A DNA stretch of 35,788 bases from an uncultured Gammaproteobacteria bacterium (GCA_913054495.1 CAJXIY010000020.1:1-35788); one strand, 5' to 3'; positions 8,551 to 17,222 are shown, numbered from the stretch's first letter. Numbers and translations: made by a program. Notes: generated by a model not told the origin, from the sequence alone.

Positions 8551-8696
8551 GCGCTGGGTGAGTGGCCCCTATTGTCTCAGCGGCTTGCCCCCTCCCGGGT
8601 TCCCTCACTCGGTCGGGAGCCCTGGAAAACAGTCTCCCTCTGTCACTCGGTGCGGCGCCTTGATTGCTGAGTCAACAGGGGCCACTAACCCATCGC
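8551..8696. repeat. 146-bp element bounded by 31-base imperfect inverted repeats
   Basis: The arms 8551-8581 and 8666-8696 pair at 27 of 31 positions, including the uninterrupted block AGTGGCCCCT / AGGGGCCACT and the inner CTCAGC / GCTGAG. The 84-base interior also folds: CTCCCG / CGGGAG inside it, and ACAG / CTGT. TCACTCGGT occurs twice in the interior (8605-8613 and 8643-8651). As RNA or single-stranded DNA it would form a long branched stem. No target duplication or transposase is visible. It may be a MITE-like mobile repeat, a structured RNA, or an intergenic barrier between convergent genes. Confidence 0.6.
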
Positions 8697-8764
8697 TCGC
8701 AGCTCCACTTAACTTAGTGCAATATTCGCGATGTGCTACGGCACACTGTTTCATCTCATCTATT

Positions 8765-8782
8765 AAAATATCTAGATATTTT
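8765..8782. repeat. 18-base perfect palindrome
   Basis: AAAATATCTAGATATTTT is perfectly self-complementary. It is AT-rich, without a loop, and lies about 40 bases past the end of the minus-strand gene at 8822-9562. It could be a protein-binding site or the stem of a cruciform; it does not look like an intrinsic terminator. Confidence 0.5.
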
Positions 8783-8821
8783 GTGAGAATGCTTCCGCTT
8801 CCTATTCTAAGTTGCCTTTTT

Positions 8822-9562
8822 CTAGATGCGTGTTAAGGGAAATTCATACAGCAGCTCGCCGTTCTCAGGATTTCGTAATTCAAACTGCGCCTGATAGGCA
8901 CTGGCCAGGGCCTCGGTGAAGGTGCTGCCGTCTTCGACGTTACTGATTATGAATACAACTCTACCGGTAACACTGCGCAGCGGAGGTATTTCCAGTGGAA
9001 TAAACAAATATTCCGCGCTTTCGCTGAGCATTCCCCGCACGGTCGCTTCGACACTCAAGCTGGATCCGGGGATTCGGGTACGGACTGCTCTGAACAAGGC
9101 GCTCTCGTTGTTCCCATCTGTCATGCGCAGAAACACATTTACCCGCTTGGTGAATAACTCTCGATTGCTCACCGTGATGGTAGGTGTGTAGATGGGATAG
9201 CTGAAGCCCACCTCGATGATACCGTTGCTGGAGCTGTCGGTGATGAGTTGACTCTGAATTTGTTCTGCCGTCACCCCCAAACCGGCCTGTGCTGGCATTA
9301 GAAGGAGGTAATAAATAAAGCCAGGTATTATCGCGGGCACACAAACAGTTAAGGCATAGGCGCCAGGTTTCCCAGTAAAAATCGGATTGAAGGGATACAT
9401 GGCAACAAGCGCAGCGACTATGGCCACGCTCAACAAGAGCGCTCTGACAAGCAGCGACTCGCTACCGAGACGGGAAACATTCTGGGAAATAAAAACGACC
9501 GTGACTATCGCTATGAGCAATGCAGCCACACAAACAATCACCTGTCGTAAGCTTATATTCAT
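8822..9562 (-). CDS. Hypothetical membrane-anchored protein downstream of lipA
   Basis: I do not recognise a family. From the ATG at 9562 the protein has 246 residues: MNISLRQVIVC leads into a first hydrophobic helix, two more helices follow (around residues 40-60 and 65-90), and then a soluble domain of about 150 residues rich in alternating beta-type segments. The frame stays open upstream to 9703, but that would overlap lipA by 121 bases and add a tail without resemblance to a coding N-terminus. The start at 9562 sits 19 bases after the lipA stop, so it is probably the last gene of the lipoate operon. The soluble part is likely outside the inner membrane. Confidence 0.65.
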   Translation of the reverse strand: MNISLRQVIVCVAALLIAIVTVVFISQNVSRLGSESLLVRALLLSVAIVAALVAMYPFNPIFTGKPGAYALTVCVPAIIPGFIYYLLLMPAQAGLGVTAEQIQSQLITDSSSNGIIEVGFSYPIYTPTITVSNRELFTKRVNVFLRMTDGNNESALFRAVRTRIPGSSLSVEATVRGMLSESAEYLFIPLEIPPLRSVTGRVVFIISNVEDGSTFTEALASAYQAQFELRNPENGELLYEFPLTRI

Positions 9563-9581
9563 ACTAGGGCTAGGGCTACAT

Positions 9582-10547
9582 TCAGGATACTTGTTCTCCG
9601 TCAGCCTGCCTATCGGCATGATAGGAAGATCTAACCAGTGGACCACTGGCAATCCGCTTAAAACCAAGCGCTTCACCAAACTCGCGCAACGCATCGAACT
9701 CATCGGGATGCACGAATCGTTGGACTCGCAAGTGATCCTTACTGGGCTGCAGATACTGCCCCAGGGTAATCATATCTACACTATGGGCACGAAGATCTGT
9801 TAGCACCGCCCTCACTTCTTCGATGGTTTCACCGAGGCCAAGCATTAGCCCGGACTTCGTTGTCACCTCAGGCCTGCGCAATTTGTAGGCTGCGAGCAAA
9901 TCGAGTGACCACTGATAATCGGCTCCCGGCCGGGCCTGTTTATAGAGTCGAGGCACGGTTTCCAGGTTGTGATTGAACACATCCGGCGGCGTTTTTTCTA
10001 GTGTATCCAGTGCGATTTCCATACGTCCGCGAAAGTCCGGCACCAACACCTCTACCTTAATACCCGGATTCAAACGCTGTGTTTCGGTAATGCATTTCGC
10101 GAAATGTGCTGCCCCACTGTCTTTTAAATCATCCCGATCGACGGACGTGATGACCACATAGCTAAGTCCCATTTCCTCGATCGCCTGTGCCAGCTCCGTG
10201 GGTTCGCGTTCATTCAGGGGACGGGGCTTGCCATGTGCGACATCGCAAAATGGGCAGCGCCGCGTGCAAATATCGCCCATTATCATGAAAGTGGCGGTGC
10301 CGTTACTGAAACATTCCCCCAGATTCGGGCAGGAAGCTTCTTCGCATACCGATGCCAGCTTGTGTTCTCTTAACTTCTGCTTGATGTATGCGATCTTGGG
10401 AGAAACTGGAATTTTGACTCGAATCCAGTGGGGCTTGCTTAGCAATTCCGTGCTCGGTATCACCTTAACAGGGATACGTCGCACCTTGTCTGCGCCCCTC
10501 AGCTTTTCTCCCTCCACCAATGCGTTACGTCGCTTACCTGCTGCCAT
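9582..10547 (-). CDS. lipA: Lipoyl synthase
   Basis: 321-residue radical SAM enzyme that inserts two sulfurs into octanoyl groups on lipoyl domains of 2-oxoacid dehydrogenases and the glycine cleavage H protein. Both iron-sulfur cluster sets are present: the auxiliary cluster cysteines in [15 protein letters not shown] (Cys68, 73, 79) and the SAM-binding cysteines in [16 protein letters not shown] (Cys94, 98, 101). The C-terminal RSSYHAD supplies the conserved serine that binds the auxiliary cluster. Length is normal. The gene overlaps the end of lipB by 14 bases, so translation is coupled, and both act in sequence in the lipoate pathway. Cytosolic. Confidence 0.97.
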   Translation of the reverse strand: MAAGKRRNALVEGEKLRGADKVRRIPVKVIPSTELLSKPHWIRVKIPVSPKIAYIKQKLREHKLASVCEEASCPNLGECFSNGTATFMIMGDICTRRCPFCDVAHGKPRPLNEREPTELAQAIEEMGLSYVVITSVDRDDLKDSGAAHFAKCITETQRLNPGIKVEVLVPDFRGRMEIALDTLEKTPPDVFNHNLETVPRLYKQARPGADYQWSLDLLAAYKLRRPEVTTKSGLMLGLGETIEEVRAVLTDLRAHSVDMITLGQYLQPSKDHLRVQRFVHPDEFDALREFGEALGFKRIASGPLVRSSYHADRQADGEQVS

Positions 10548-11262
10548 TATTTGCTCTTTCCCACGATTTTAAAGAGTAGAACTCCTGATATCCCAACTCG
10601 GCAAGTAGTTTGTTGGCCACCACTTCACTGGCTCTGCGCATCAGCGACTCACGATCCGTTACCAGACCGGCGATCTGGCTTACCTCCAGATTCACGAAGC
10701 CGCAGGGATTGATATTGGCGAAGGGCGATAGATCCATATCGACATTCAGACTGAGGCCGTGGTAGCTCCACCCATGCTTGATGCGCAAACCCAAGGCTGC
10801 CATCTTAGCATCATTCACGTACACACCCGGGCCATTTGCCTGGGTGCCGGCGTCGATCCCGAATTCCTGCAATGATGCAATTAGCGCCCGCTCGATGAGG
10901 TCAACCAATTCCCTGACACCGATCTTTCTTCGCCTCACGTTGAGCAGGAGGTAGGCTATCAACTGGCCTGGTCCATGATAAGTGACCTGACCCCCTCTAT
11001 CGCATCGAAGCACCGGGATGTTACCCGGATTGAGGACATGCTCTTCTTTGCCCGCCTGCCCCTGGGTATATACAGGTTTGTGACTGAGCAACCAAATCTC
11101 GTCGGCGCGCGTCCCATCGGCATTCTCTACCAAATACCGCATGGATTTCCATATGGGTTCGTACTCCTGCAGGCCGAGCCGACGCACCAGTAATTTGGGA
11201 AGCTGTGCCGATGCGGAAGGAGATGCTGCGGCCTGAAACCACTTATAATCGCTTAGCAGCAC
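10534..11262 (-). CDS. lipB: Octanoyl-ACP:protein octanoyltransferase
   Basis: Transfers octanoyl from acyl carrier protein to lipoyl domains, giving the LipA substrate. Signature residues are visible: [25 protein letters not shown], the lysine in [11 protein letters not shown] (about Lys153) and the catalytic cysteine in NINPCGFVN (about Cys187). From the GTG at 11262 it has 242 residues with about 20 extra at the N-terminus relative to the E. coli protein. I keep GTG 11262 because GGGAG lies 7 bases upstream and no better start is seen before the conserved LLVRRLGLQ. The binding site is squeezed between the start and a MITE-like element ending at 11275, so the native leader has probably been replaced. 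Confidence 0.95.
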   Translation of the reverse strand: MLLSDYKWFQAAASPSASAQLPKLLVRRLGLQEYEPIWKSMRYLVENADGTRADEIWLLSHKPVYTQGQAGKEEHVLNPGNIPVLRCDRGGQVTYHGPGQLIAYLLLNVRRRKIGVRELVDLIERALIASLQEFGIDAGTQANGPGVYVNDAKMAALGLRIKHGWSYHGLSLNVDMDLSPFANINPCGFVNLEVSQIAGLVTDRESLMRRASEVVANKLLAELGYQEFYSLKSWERANNGSR

Positions 11263-11269
11263 TGGGGGG

Positions 11270-11274
11270 CTCCC
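11270..11274 (-). promoter_or_regulatory. lipB ribosome binding site
   Basis: GGGAG on the minus strand, 7 bases before GTG 11262 and directly next to the end of the inserted repeat at 11275. It supports the GTG start. Confidence 0.5.
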
Positions 11275-11419
11275 TAGCAGGCTGTTGAAAAGCTCTCAGT
11301 CGTGTGCAAGACGAGGCAAGATCTCGCGAAAAAGCGGAGTTTACAGGTTGTAAATGAGCATTTTGAGCCATATCTTAACGCAGTATTGTGCCGGCTGAGA
11401 GTTTTTCAACAGCCTGCTA
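11275..11419. mobile_element. 145-bp MITE-like element with 25-base terminal inverted repeats
   Basis: Arms 11275-11299 and 11395-11419 match at 24 of 25 positions; each outer end reads TAGCAGGCTGTTGAAAA or nearly so. The interior has no open frame of note, but contains a TTTACA / TGTAAA hairpin. From memory, non-autonomous repeats with ends of the type CAGGCTGTTGAAAAA and similar interiors occur in several gammaproteobacteria; I cannot verify this here. It lies inside the ybeD-lipB gap, and its outermost TAG provides the ybeD stop codon (11417-11419, minus strand). Confidence 0.75.
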
Positions 11420-11704
11420 CAGAACCATCTTGACACTCTCGATGGATTTTAAATCCAGAAACAGCCCGCGTAATTGTTCTTCACCTGTCGCCATAATCGT
11501 GACGTTGATGGACAGGTAGTTTCGCTGCTTGCTGGGATGTATCTGGATTAGATCGGCTGCTATCTTACCCGCGTGTTTTTCCACAACGGCAATGACTTCC
11601 TGTTCATAGCCTGCAGTCGCCTTGCCGATGACTTTTATTGGATAAGAGCAGGGAAACTCGATTCTGGGAGCTTCCGGATTGCCTGAATCTTGCTCGGCGG
11701 CCAC
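11417..11704 (-). CDS. ybeD: DUF493 (YbeD) family protein
   Basis: 95-residue protein with a ferredoxin-like ACT-type fold by family. Recognisable segments are FPCSYPIKVIGKA, EVIAVVEKHAG and a C-terminus ending in VKMVL, which matches the usual ending of the family. Its precise function is unknown; the location between dacA and lipB is conserved in many gammaproteobacteria. It starts 12 bases after dacA. The stop codon TAG lies in the terminal repeat of the MITE-like element, so the insertion is exactly at the end of the coding region and leaves the protein full length. Confidence 0.9.
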   Translation of the reverse strand: MAAEQDSGNPEAPRIEFPCSYPIKVIGKATAGYEQEVIAVVEKHAGKIAADLIQIHPSKQRNYLSINVTIMATGEEQLRGLFLDLKSIESVKMVL

Positions 11705-11716
11705 GACGTAACCGAT

Positions 11717-12922
11717 TCAACCCGAGAACAGGTCACTGAAAAACAAGCTCAACCAATCAATGAAGCGCTTTAATACGCCGCCTCGCTCGACTTCTTGCAT
11801 GGCAATCACATCGCCTTGATAGAGGATGTTGTCGCTGAGGACGACCCTGACCACACCCATGATCTGAGATTTATCCAGCGGCGCTCTGATGATCTCATCG
11901 ACGTCGACGGTAGCAGTCATCGCATCGGCCTGACCTCGGGGAATAGTGATATAAACTTCTTCACTGATACCCAGGTCGACGGCATTTTGGGTACCAGAGA
12001 AAACCGGTACATTGGTGAGAATTTGATTGGCATCATACAATTTGTGGGTTTCGAAATAACGAAAACCATAGGTGAGCAGCTTCTGGGTCTGGATCGCACG
12101 CGCCTCTTCGCTCGCAGTACCCATGACGACAGAAATCAAACGCATGCCATCACGTTCGGCCGACGCTACCAGACAATACCCCGCGGCATCGGTCCAACCC
12201 GTTTTCATGCCATCAACATTGCGATCTCGAAATAACAGGGTGTTCCGGTTCGATTGCCGTATATCGTTGTAGGTGAACTCGCGCTCCGCATAGATGGGAT
12301 AGTATTGCCCATGCCTGGTAATTGTCGCCCTCGCCAGGATAGACAAGTCACGAGCGGACATGGTGTTGTAATACAACTCGGTATCGAGACCGCTGGAATT
12401 CATGAAGAAAGAAGAAGTCAGTCCCAATACTTCACTGTACTGATTCATCATGTCGGCGAAGGCTTCTTCGCTACCCGCAATGTGCTCGGCGATGGCGACG
12501 CTGGCGTCGTTGCCAGATTGAATAATGATGCCTCTAAGCAAATCCTCGACGCTGACCTGGGTATCGACGCCAACGAACATCTTCGAGCCTTCCATGCGCC
12601 AGGCTTTCTCGCTGATATGAACTTCATCATCGAGACGCAGGTTGCCCGAGAGTATTTCTTCAACGGCAATATATGCCGTCATGATCTTGGTCAAACTCGC
12701 CGGCGGCAATGCCTCGTCAGCGTTCTCCTCGACGATGATATGGCCGGTTTTCGCATCGAGCAAGATGTAGCTGGTGGCAGCAATCTCCGGCGACCGAGGA
12801 ATAATCGCAGCGGCGGCGACAAGTAGATTCGTTGAGAAAACCGCCAGCGCGGTGAACACCAGGCAGATGATCCCGCGCCAGGGGCGAGACATGAAATGCA
12901 TGAATTTGATCTTTAATAACAT
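11717..12922 (-). CDS. dacA: D-alanyl-D-alanine carboxypeptidase (PBP5/6 type)
   Basis: 401-residue low-molecular-mass penicillin-binding protein that removes the terminal D-alanine of peptidoglycan pentapeptides. A signal peptide at about residues 15-40 precedes the S11 peptidase domain. Active-site motifs: SxxK in ASLTKIM (Ser76, Lys79), SGN at 136-138, KTG in GMKTGWTDAAGY (from Lys240). A PBP5 C-terminal beta domain follows, and the final LKRFIDWLSLFFSDLFSG is an amphipathic helix of the kind that anchors PBP5 to the outer face of the inner membrane. Located between rlpA and ybeD as in Pseudomonas; ATG 12922 follows a GGA 7 bases upstream. Confidence 0.96.
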   Translation of the reverse strand: MLLKIKFMHFMSRPWRGIICLVFTALAVFSTNLLVAAAAIIPRSPEIAATSYILLDAKTGHIIVEENADEALPPASLTKIMTAYIAVEEILSGNLRLDDEVHISEKAWRMEGSKMFVGVDTQVSVEDLLRGIIIQSGNDASVAIAEHIAGSEEAFADMMNQYSEVLGLTSSFFMNSSGLDTELYYNTMSARDLSILARATITRHGQYYPIYAEREFTYNDIRQSNRNTLLFRDRNVDGMKTGWTDAAGYCLVASAERDGMRLISVVMGTASEEARAIQTQKLLTYGFRYFETHKLYDANQILTNVPVFSGTQNAVDLGISEEVYITIPRGQADAMTATVDVDEIIRAPLDKSQIMGVVRVVLSDNILYQGDVIAMQEVERGGVLKRFIDWLSLFFSDLFSG

Positions 12923-12935
12923 AAAGAAATCCGTC

Positions 12936-12955
12936 TAGGGAGCCTCTGATTGTAA
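12936..12955 (+). repeat. Short dispersed motif (copy 1), rlpA-dacA gap
   Basis: TAGGGAGCCTCTGATTGTAA, one of four window copies of a TAGGR..CTCTRA motif that occur only between genes. It lies about 14 bases upstream of the dacA start. Confidence 0.35.
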
Positions 12956-13015
12956 AAAGTTAATGTCGAACCGGGAAGTGAGGAACCAAATGTAACATCG
13001 ATCGGCGAGAGCCAA

Positions 13016-13879
13016 TTACTCGGTCACAGTGTACGGACTTCCCAGGTTTGCAGCAACTACACTTTGGCTTATATGCCTGATTTCGCCCGGGTCACTCACC
13101 GGACCCACGCGGACCCGATGCAGTACGCCGCTGGCCTGGCTCTCTATCGAGCGAATTATCACCGGCTTAGAGGTTAACTGGCGTAACTGCCGGGACAGTT
13201 CTCGCGCCCGGCCTAGGTCTGAAAAGGCACCGACCTGTATATATTTCTCAACCCTAGCGCCTACTGTTAGTGACTGGGTAACTGTTGCTTCTGCCCCACT
13301 CGAAGATCTGTCCTGCGCCCTGCCGTCGGCAATAATGGCCTCAAGCTGCACCCTCGCCGTGCCGCGATCGGCATAACCCAATTTGAGCGCCGCGGCGTAC
13401 GACAGATCGATGAGCCGGTTACCATGGAACGGGCCCCTGTCGTTTACCCGTACGACGATGCTTCGATTATTGTCCAGGTTGGTAACCCGCAGGAAGCTCG
13501 GTATGGGCAGGGATTTGTGCGCCGCCGAGGCCTGGTACATATCGAACACTTCACCATTAGAAGTTTTATGGCCATGAAACTTCTCGCCATACCAGGACGC
13601 GATTCCTCTCTCGCTATAGCCTGCCTCGGTGCCGAGTACATGATAGGTCTTGCCCAGTACCGAGTAGGGGCTACGGTTGCCGGCCATGGTGCGTTGCAGG
13701 GGCTGGGGAATCACCTCGGCAATCTCCGCCACACTCAGATTAGTGGAGGGGGCTCGGTCCTGCGCGATGCTGTAGCGACTACCGGCAGCTCCCGAAGAGG
13801 GGGCGGGTGTAGAGCTACAGGCCGCAATCAAACCCAAAACGGCTATAAGCGAGATGACTCTTATCATGGCTCGAAACAT
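13016..13879 (-). CDS. rlpA: Septal ring lytic transglycosylase RlpA, lipoprotein with SPOR domain
   Basis: 287-residue outer-membrane lipoprotein: a hydrophobic leader ends in a lipobox, LIAACSS. The double-psi beta-barrel domain has SWYGEKFHGHKTSNGEVFD, the AAHKSLPIPS segment and RVNDRGPFHGNRLIDLS, keeping the Glu, Asp and His considered catalytic in P. aeruginosa RlpA, which cleaves peptidoglycan lacking stem peptides. The last 75 residues (EKYIQVGAFSDLGRARELS onward) form a SPOR domain that binds denuded septal glycan. It helps separate daughter cells. The 186-base gap to rodA lacks the mltB gene that sits here in Pseudomonas. Confidence 0.94.
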   Translation of the reverse strand: MFRAMIRVISLIAVLGLIAACSSTPAPSSGAAGSRYSIAQDRAPSTNLSVAEIAEVIPQPLQRTMAGNRSPYSVLGKTYHVLGTEAGYSERGIASWYGEKFHGHKTSNGEVFDMYQASAAHKSLPIPSFLRVTNLDNNRSIVVRVNDRGPFHGNRLIDLSYAAALKLGYADRGTARVQLEAIIADGRAQDRSSSGAEATVTQSLTVGARVEKYIQVGAFSDLGRARELSRQLRQLTSKPVIIRSIESQASGVLHRVRVGPVSDPGEIRHISQSVVAANLGSPYTVTE

Positions 13880-14065
13880 GGTTAACCTATGGGGCGGTGG
13901 CAGACCGACGCGTTAGAAAATACTTGGCAAGATAACTAATTAACGTCCAATTCACTGATTTTTTTAACTTTTTCAGGGCTGGAATCGGATTCACGCTGCC
14001 ATCGCCACCGCATCTATCCACTCCATCGTCCGAATTCATCTAATTTAGTCATTGTTTTCAACAGC

Positions 14066-15214
14066 TTAACGAACCTTAAGCCGACCTCCAGTTTGAATGG
14101 ACATGAGTAGACCGAAGCCAATGAAGAACGTGACTATGGAGGTGCCACCCCTGCTCATCAAGGGCAGCGGCACGCCAATAACCGGCAGTAAGCCCGATAC
14201 CATGGCCATATTTACAAAAACATAGAGGAAAAAAGTCAGAGTGATACTGCCCGCCAATAGCCGGCTAAACATGTCCGTGGCACGATATGCGATGTGGCAG
14301 CCTCGAACCAGCACGAATAAATAGAGGCTGATGAGGAATAGAATACCTAACAGCCCGAATTCTTCGGCTAGCACGGCGAGAATGAAATCCGTATTACTCT
14401 CGGGGATAAAATCCAGGTTTGACTGCGCCCCCAGGGTGTAGCCCTTGCCATAAATACCCCCGGAGCCAATAGCGATCTGTGACTGAATGATATTGTAGCC
14501 GGCGCCGGTAGGATCGCGGTAAGGATTGAAGAACGTGAGAATTCTATTTTTCTGGTGCTCCTGTGCCAGGAACAGATACCAGGCTGGCGATACCATTAAC
14601 AGCGCCAGGGCGCCTCCAATGACTATGCGCCGGCGAATGCCGGCTAGCAAAACCACGAAGATGCCCGACATAGCGACCATGATGGCGGTCCCGGTATCAT
14701 TCTGGAGGACGATGAGAGCCGTCGGCAGCAGAATCATAACGGCAGACCAAAACAAGTGCTTAAATCTGGGGGGCAACGGACGACTGGCCAGGTACCAGGC
14801 AACCAACATTGGAAGTACAAATTTCATCAGTTCGGAGGGTTGAAAACTGGGTAATCCAGGGAGATCCAGCCAGCTCTTTGCGCCTTTGGCTTCCACCCCG
14901 ATCAGTAACACAACACCGAGCAGGGCAATTCCCGCCGCGTACATGGAGGGTGCCCAGCGACGGAAAAAATGGACATTGAACTGGGCCACGACAAACATGA
15001 CCACGATGCCTACAATCATCGTCAGGCCCTGGCGCTGAACTACCCCCTCGTCGCGACCGCTAGCGCTGAAGAGGACGAATAATCCGAAAGCGCACAGCAG
15101 GAGCAAGCCAACCAGCAAGGAGGGATCGGTGTGTATGATGCGCCAAAAAGACTGTGATTTCGCAGCTGCCGAACCCAGACCATCGGACTGCCGTATGAAA
15201 TCTTTGCTAGTCAT
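14066..15214 (-). CDS. rodA: Peptidoglycan glycosyltransferase RodA
   Basis: 382-residue SEDS-family polytopic membrane protein with about ten helices. It polymerises lipid II into glycan strands for cell elongation together with PBP2. Conserved segments: FQPSELMKFVLPML, QNDTGTAIM, the periplasmic loop IPESNTDFILAV with the catalytic aspartate, and GVPLPLMSRGGTS near the end. Its start overlaps the end of mrdA by 8 bases, tying the translation of the partner enzymes. Part of the elongasome at the inner membrane. Confidence 0.96.
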   Translation of the reverse strand: MTSKDFIRQSDGLGSAAAKSQSFWRIIHTDPSLLVGLLLLCAFGLFVLFSASGRDEGVVQRQGLTMIVGIVVMFVVAQFNVHFFRRWAPSMYAAGIALLGVVLLIGVEAKGAKSWLDLPGLPSFQPSELMKFVLPMLVAWYLASRPLPPRFKHLFWSAVMILLPTALIVLQNDTGTAIMVAMSGIFVVLLAGIRRRIVIGGALALLMVSPAWYLFLAQEHQKNRILTFFNPYRDPTGAGYNIIQSQIAIGSGGIYGKGYTLGAQSNLDFIPESNTDFILAVLAEEFGLLGILFLISLYLFVLVRGCHIAYRATDMFSRLLAGSITLTFFLYVFVNMAMVSGLLPVIGVPLPLMSRGGTSIVTFFIGFGLLMSIQTGGRLKVR

Positions 15215-17180
15215 CGACCTGACTTATCAAGGAATCTGTTGCAGCCTCCATAGCGGCAAAATCAATTTGCAGTATATCCAGTAAATATGTGTCGATGACT
15301 TGTTTGGCGATGGGACCGGCGACGCTGCTGCCATACTCGCCATTTTCCACGAATACGGCGACCGCGATCTGCGGTGAAATTTGGATGTTCTCAGTCGGGG
15401 CGAAGGCGATAAAGAGGCCGTGATCCTTGTTTAGATCCGATACTATGATATCCGTACTATGGAATATTTCCTGACTTATTCCCACTACCTGTGCCGAACC
15501 TGACTTGCCTGCCATCTTGTAAGACATGTCGCGATCTGCCATCGCGATTGCTTCGTAGGCCGTGCCATAGTCTCTGAAGGTATCGGAATACGGACGGTGT
15601 ACCACCATCGTCATCGCCTCTTCCATGAAGCGCCAGTAGTCAGGATCATTCAACATGACATCGGGTACGGCATTTTTAATATCTCCCTGGAACGCTTGTC
15701 CTTCTATTTCTTTGAGCATGCGGGGCTGTACTACCTTGCCCTTGTTCGCAATTATGGAAACGGCAGTCGCCAATTGCAGCGGCGTCGCCCACATATAGCC
15801 CTGTCCAATCGAAGAATTGATGGTATCACCGGGATACCAGGGCTCGCCGCGGCTAGCCATCTTCCACTCTCGTGAAGGCAAAACGCCGGTGCGGGCATAG
15901 GAGATGTCCAGCGCAAAATTTTCGCCAAAACCAAATTGGGACATGAACTGGTGGATGGTGTCGATACCCATACGATTGCCCAGGGCATAGAAAAAAGTAT
16001 CGCAGGATTGATATATGGCCTTCTGCAAATTGGTGTGACCGTGGCCGCCGCCGATTGCGGTGCGAAGGGTGTAATCGCCCCAGCGGTAGGAAACCCCGGG
16101 CAGTCTGAAATAGCCCGGATCTTCAATAGCGAATTCATAATCCACCAGGCCGTTATGGAGACCACTCAAACCCAGGAATGGCTTAATTGTTGACCCCGGC
16201 GGATAGGGATTGGTGCTGCGATCGAACAGCGGTGTATTAATTTCGTCAGTGACCAATACCTTGTAATCCCTGGTGCTTATGCCAGTGACAAATAAATTAG
16301 GGTCGAAGCCGGGCTTGCTGACCATTGCTAGTATGCCACCGGTTGCTGGATCGATGGCGACAATGGCGCCGCGAAATTCCCCCAGGGCTTGCTCTGCCGC
16401 AATCTGTAATCGGCTATCCATATGCAGGGTAATATTCTTGCCGGCGACTGGGTCGGTTCGGTCCAGCGTTCCCATGACCTGGCCCCGGTTATTTTTTTCT
16501 ACAATTTCATAACCAACGGTACCATGCAGCAGTTCCTCATAAGTTCTCTCGATGCCGGTCTTGCCGATATGATTGGTGCCACCATAATTTTCCCTTTCGG
16601 CGTCACTCATGCGATCGAGTTCTTCACGGTTTATTTCAGATACGTAACCAACAGAATGTGCCGTTAGCGCCGCTAGCGGATACTGGCGGACGAATTGATG
16701 TTCGATTGCGATACCCGGCAATTTATGAGAGTTAACGGCGAATCGAGATTTTTCCTCCTCGGTGAGTACATAACGCAGCGGCACGGATGAAAATGGCACG
16801 CGATTACGGCGCATCCGGTTATTGAATTGTTCTATATCATCTTCGTTAAGTCTGATCAGGGTGCTTAGAAAACTCAGGGTAGATTCCATATCTTCAACCT
16901 GTTCGCGAACCACGGTTAGGTTGAATATAGGCTGGTTGTCTGCTAACAATTCTCCATTGCGATCGAAGATTAAGCCTCTCGGGGGAGGGATAAACTGGGA
17001 ATGTATACGATTGCCATCAGAGCGAACCGAAAAATAGTCATGTTTGAAAACTTGCAGGTTCACCAATTTCGCGATCAGCGCCGCGAAAAGCAGGGCGATG
17101 AAGACAGCAGCTACGGCCAGGCGCCGATCGAAGAGGGCCCGTTCCGCCTCATGGTCTTTTAGTTGCCATTTTCCTGTCAT
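15207..17180 (-). CDS. mrdA: Penicillin-binding protein 2 (elongation-specific transpeptidase)
   Basis: 657-residue class B PBP. A cytoplasmic tail and one membrane helix (about 20-42) lead to the PBP dimerisation domain and then the transpeptidase domain. Active-site motifs: SxxK in PPGSTIKPF (Ser330, Lys333), SxD in QSCDTFFY (from Ser392) and KSG in GKSGSAQV (from Lys559). The KSG variant is normal for PBP2. It crosslinks peptidoglycan along the lateral wall with RodA and sets rod shape. A 249-base gap separates it from rlmH, so it may have its own promoter. Confidence 0.96.
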   Translation of the reverse strand: MTGKWQLKDHEAERALFDRRLAVAAVFIALLFAALIAKLVNLQVFKHDYFSVRSDGNRIHSQFIPPPRGLIFDRNGELLADNQPIFNLTVVREQVEDMESTLSFLSTLIRLNEDDIEQFNNRMRRNRVPFSSVPLRYVLTEEEKSRFAVNSHKLPGIAIEHQFVRQYPLAALTAHSVGYVSEINREELDRMSDAERENYGGTNHIGKTGIERTYEELLHGTVGYEIVEKNNRGQVMGTLDRTDPVAGKNITLHMDSRLQIAAEQALGEFRGAIVAIDPATGGILAMVSKPGFDPNLFVTGISTRDYKVLVTDEINTPLFDRSTNPYPPGSTIKPFLGLSGLHNGLVDYEFAIEDPGYFRLPGVSYRWGDYTLRTAIGGGHGHTNLQKAIYQSCDTFFYALGNRMGIDTIHQFMSQFGFGENFALDISYARTGVLPSREWKMASRGEPWYPGDTINSSIGQGYMWATPLQLATAVSIIANKGKVVQPRMLKEIEGQAFQGDIKNAVPDVMLNDPDYWRFMEEAMTMVVHRPYSDTFRDYGTAYEAIAMADRDMSYKMAGKSGSAQVVGISQEIFHSTDIIVSDLNKDHGLFIAFAPTENIQISPQIAVAVFVENGEYGSSVAGPIAKQVIDTYLLDILQIDFAAMEAATDSLISQVDD

Positions 17181-17222
17181 AGTTCGAAGAGATTTCGGTA
17201 GTCGTTCAACTCACTTGGCTCT

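Larger units (their letters stand above)
8438..8821. other. 384-base non-coding stretch with several palindromes
   Basis: The convergent flanking genes leave this interval without a credible gene. It holds small hairpins near 8466-8478 (GGGG-CGT-CCCC) and 8485-8500, the large inverted repeat at 8551-8696, a TGTGC-TACG-GCACA hairpin at 8732-8745, and an 18-base palindrome at 8765-8782. None is followed by a clear U-tract. Confidence 0.7.

Noticed and set aside
8541..8696. Integron attC site
   Set aside because: The size and stem look similar, but the ends do not give the paired RYYYAAC and GTTRRRY boxes, and no integrase or cassette genes are near.
8558..8836. 92-codon plus-strand frame over the folded element
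   Set aside because: Its first half is simply the translation of the inverted repeat, it has no ribosome binding site, and its composition (Pro, Gly, Ser, Cys) is not protein-like.
12248..12826. 190-codon plus-strand frame opposite dacA
   Set aside because: Long, but antisense to a gene with all its active-site motifs; a codon-bias shadow.
13953..13985. T-rich run TTTTTTTAACTTTTTCAG as terminator of rodA
   Set aside because: No stable stem lies next to it in the right orientation.
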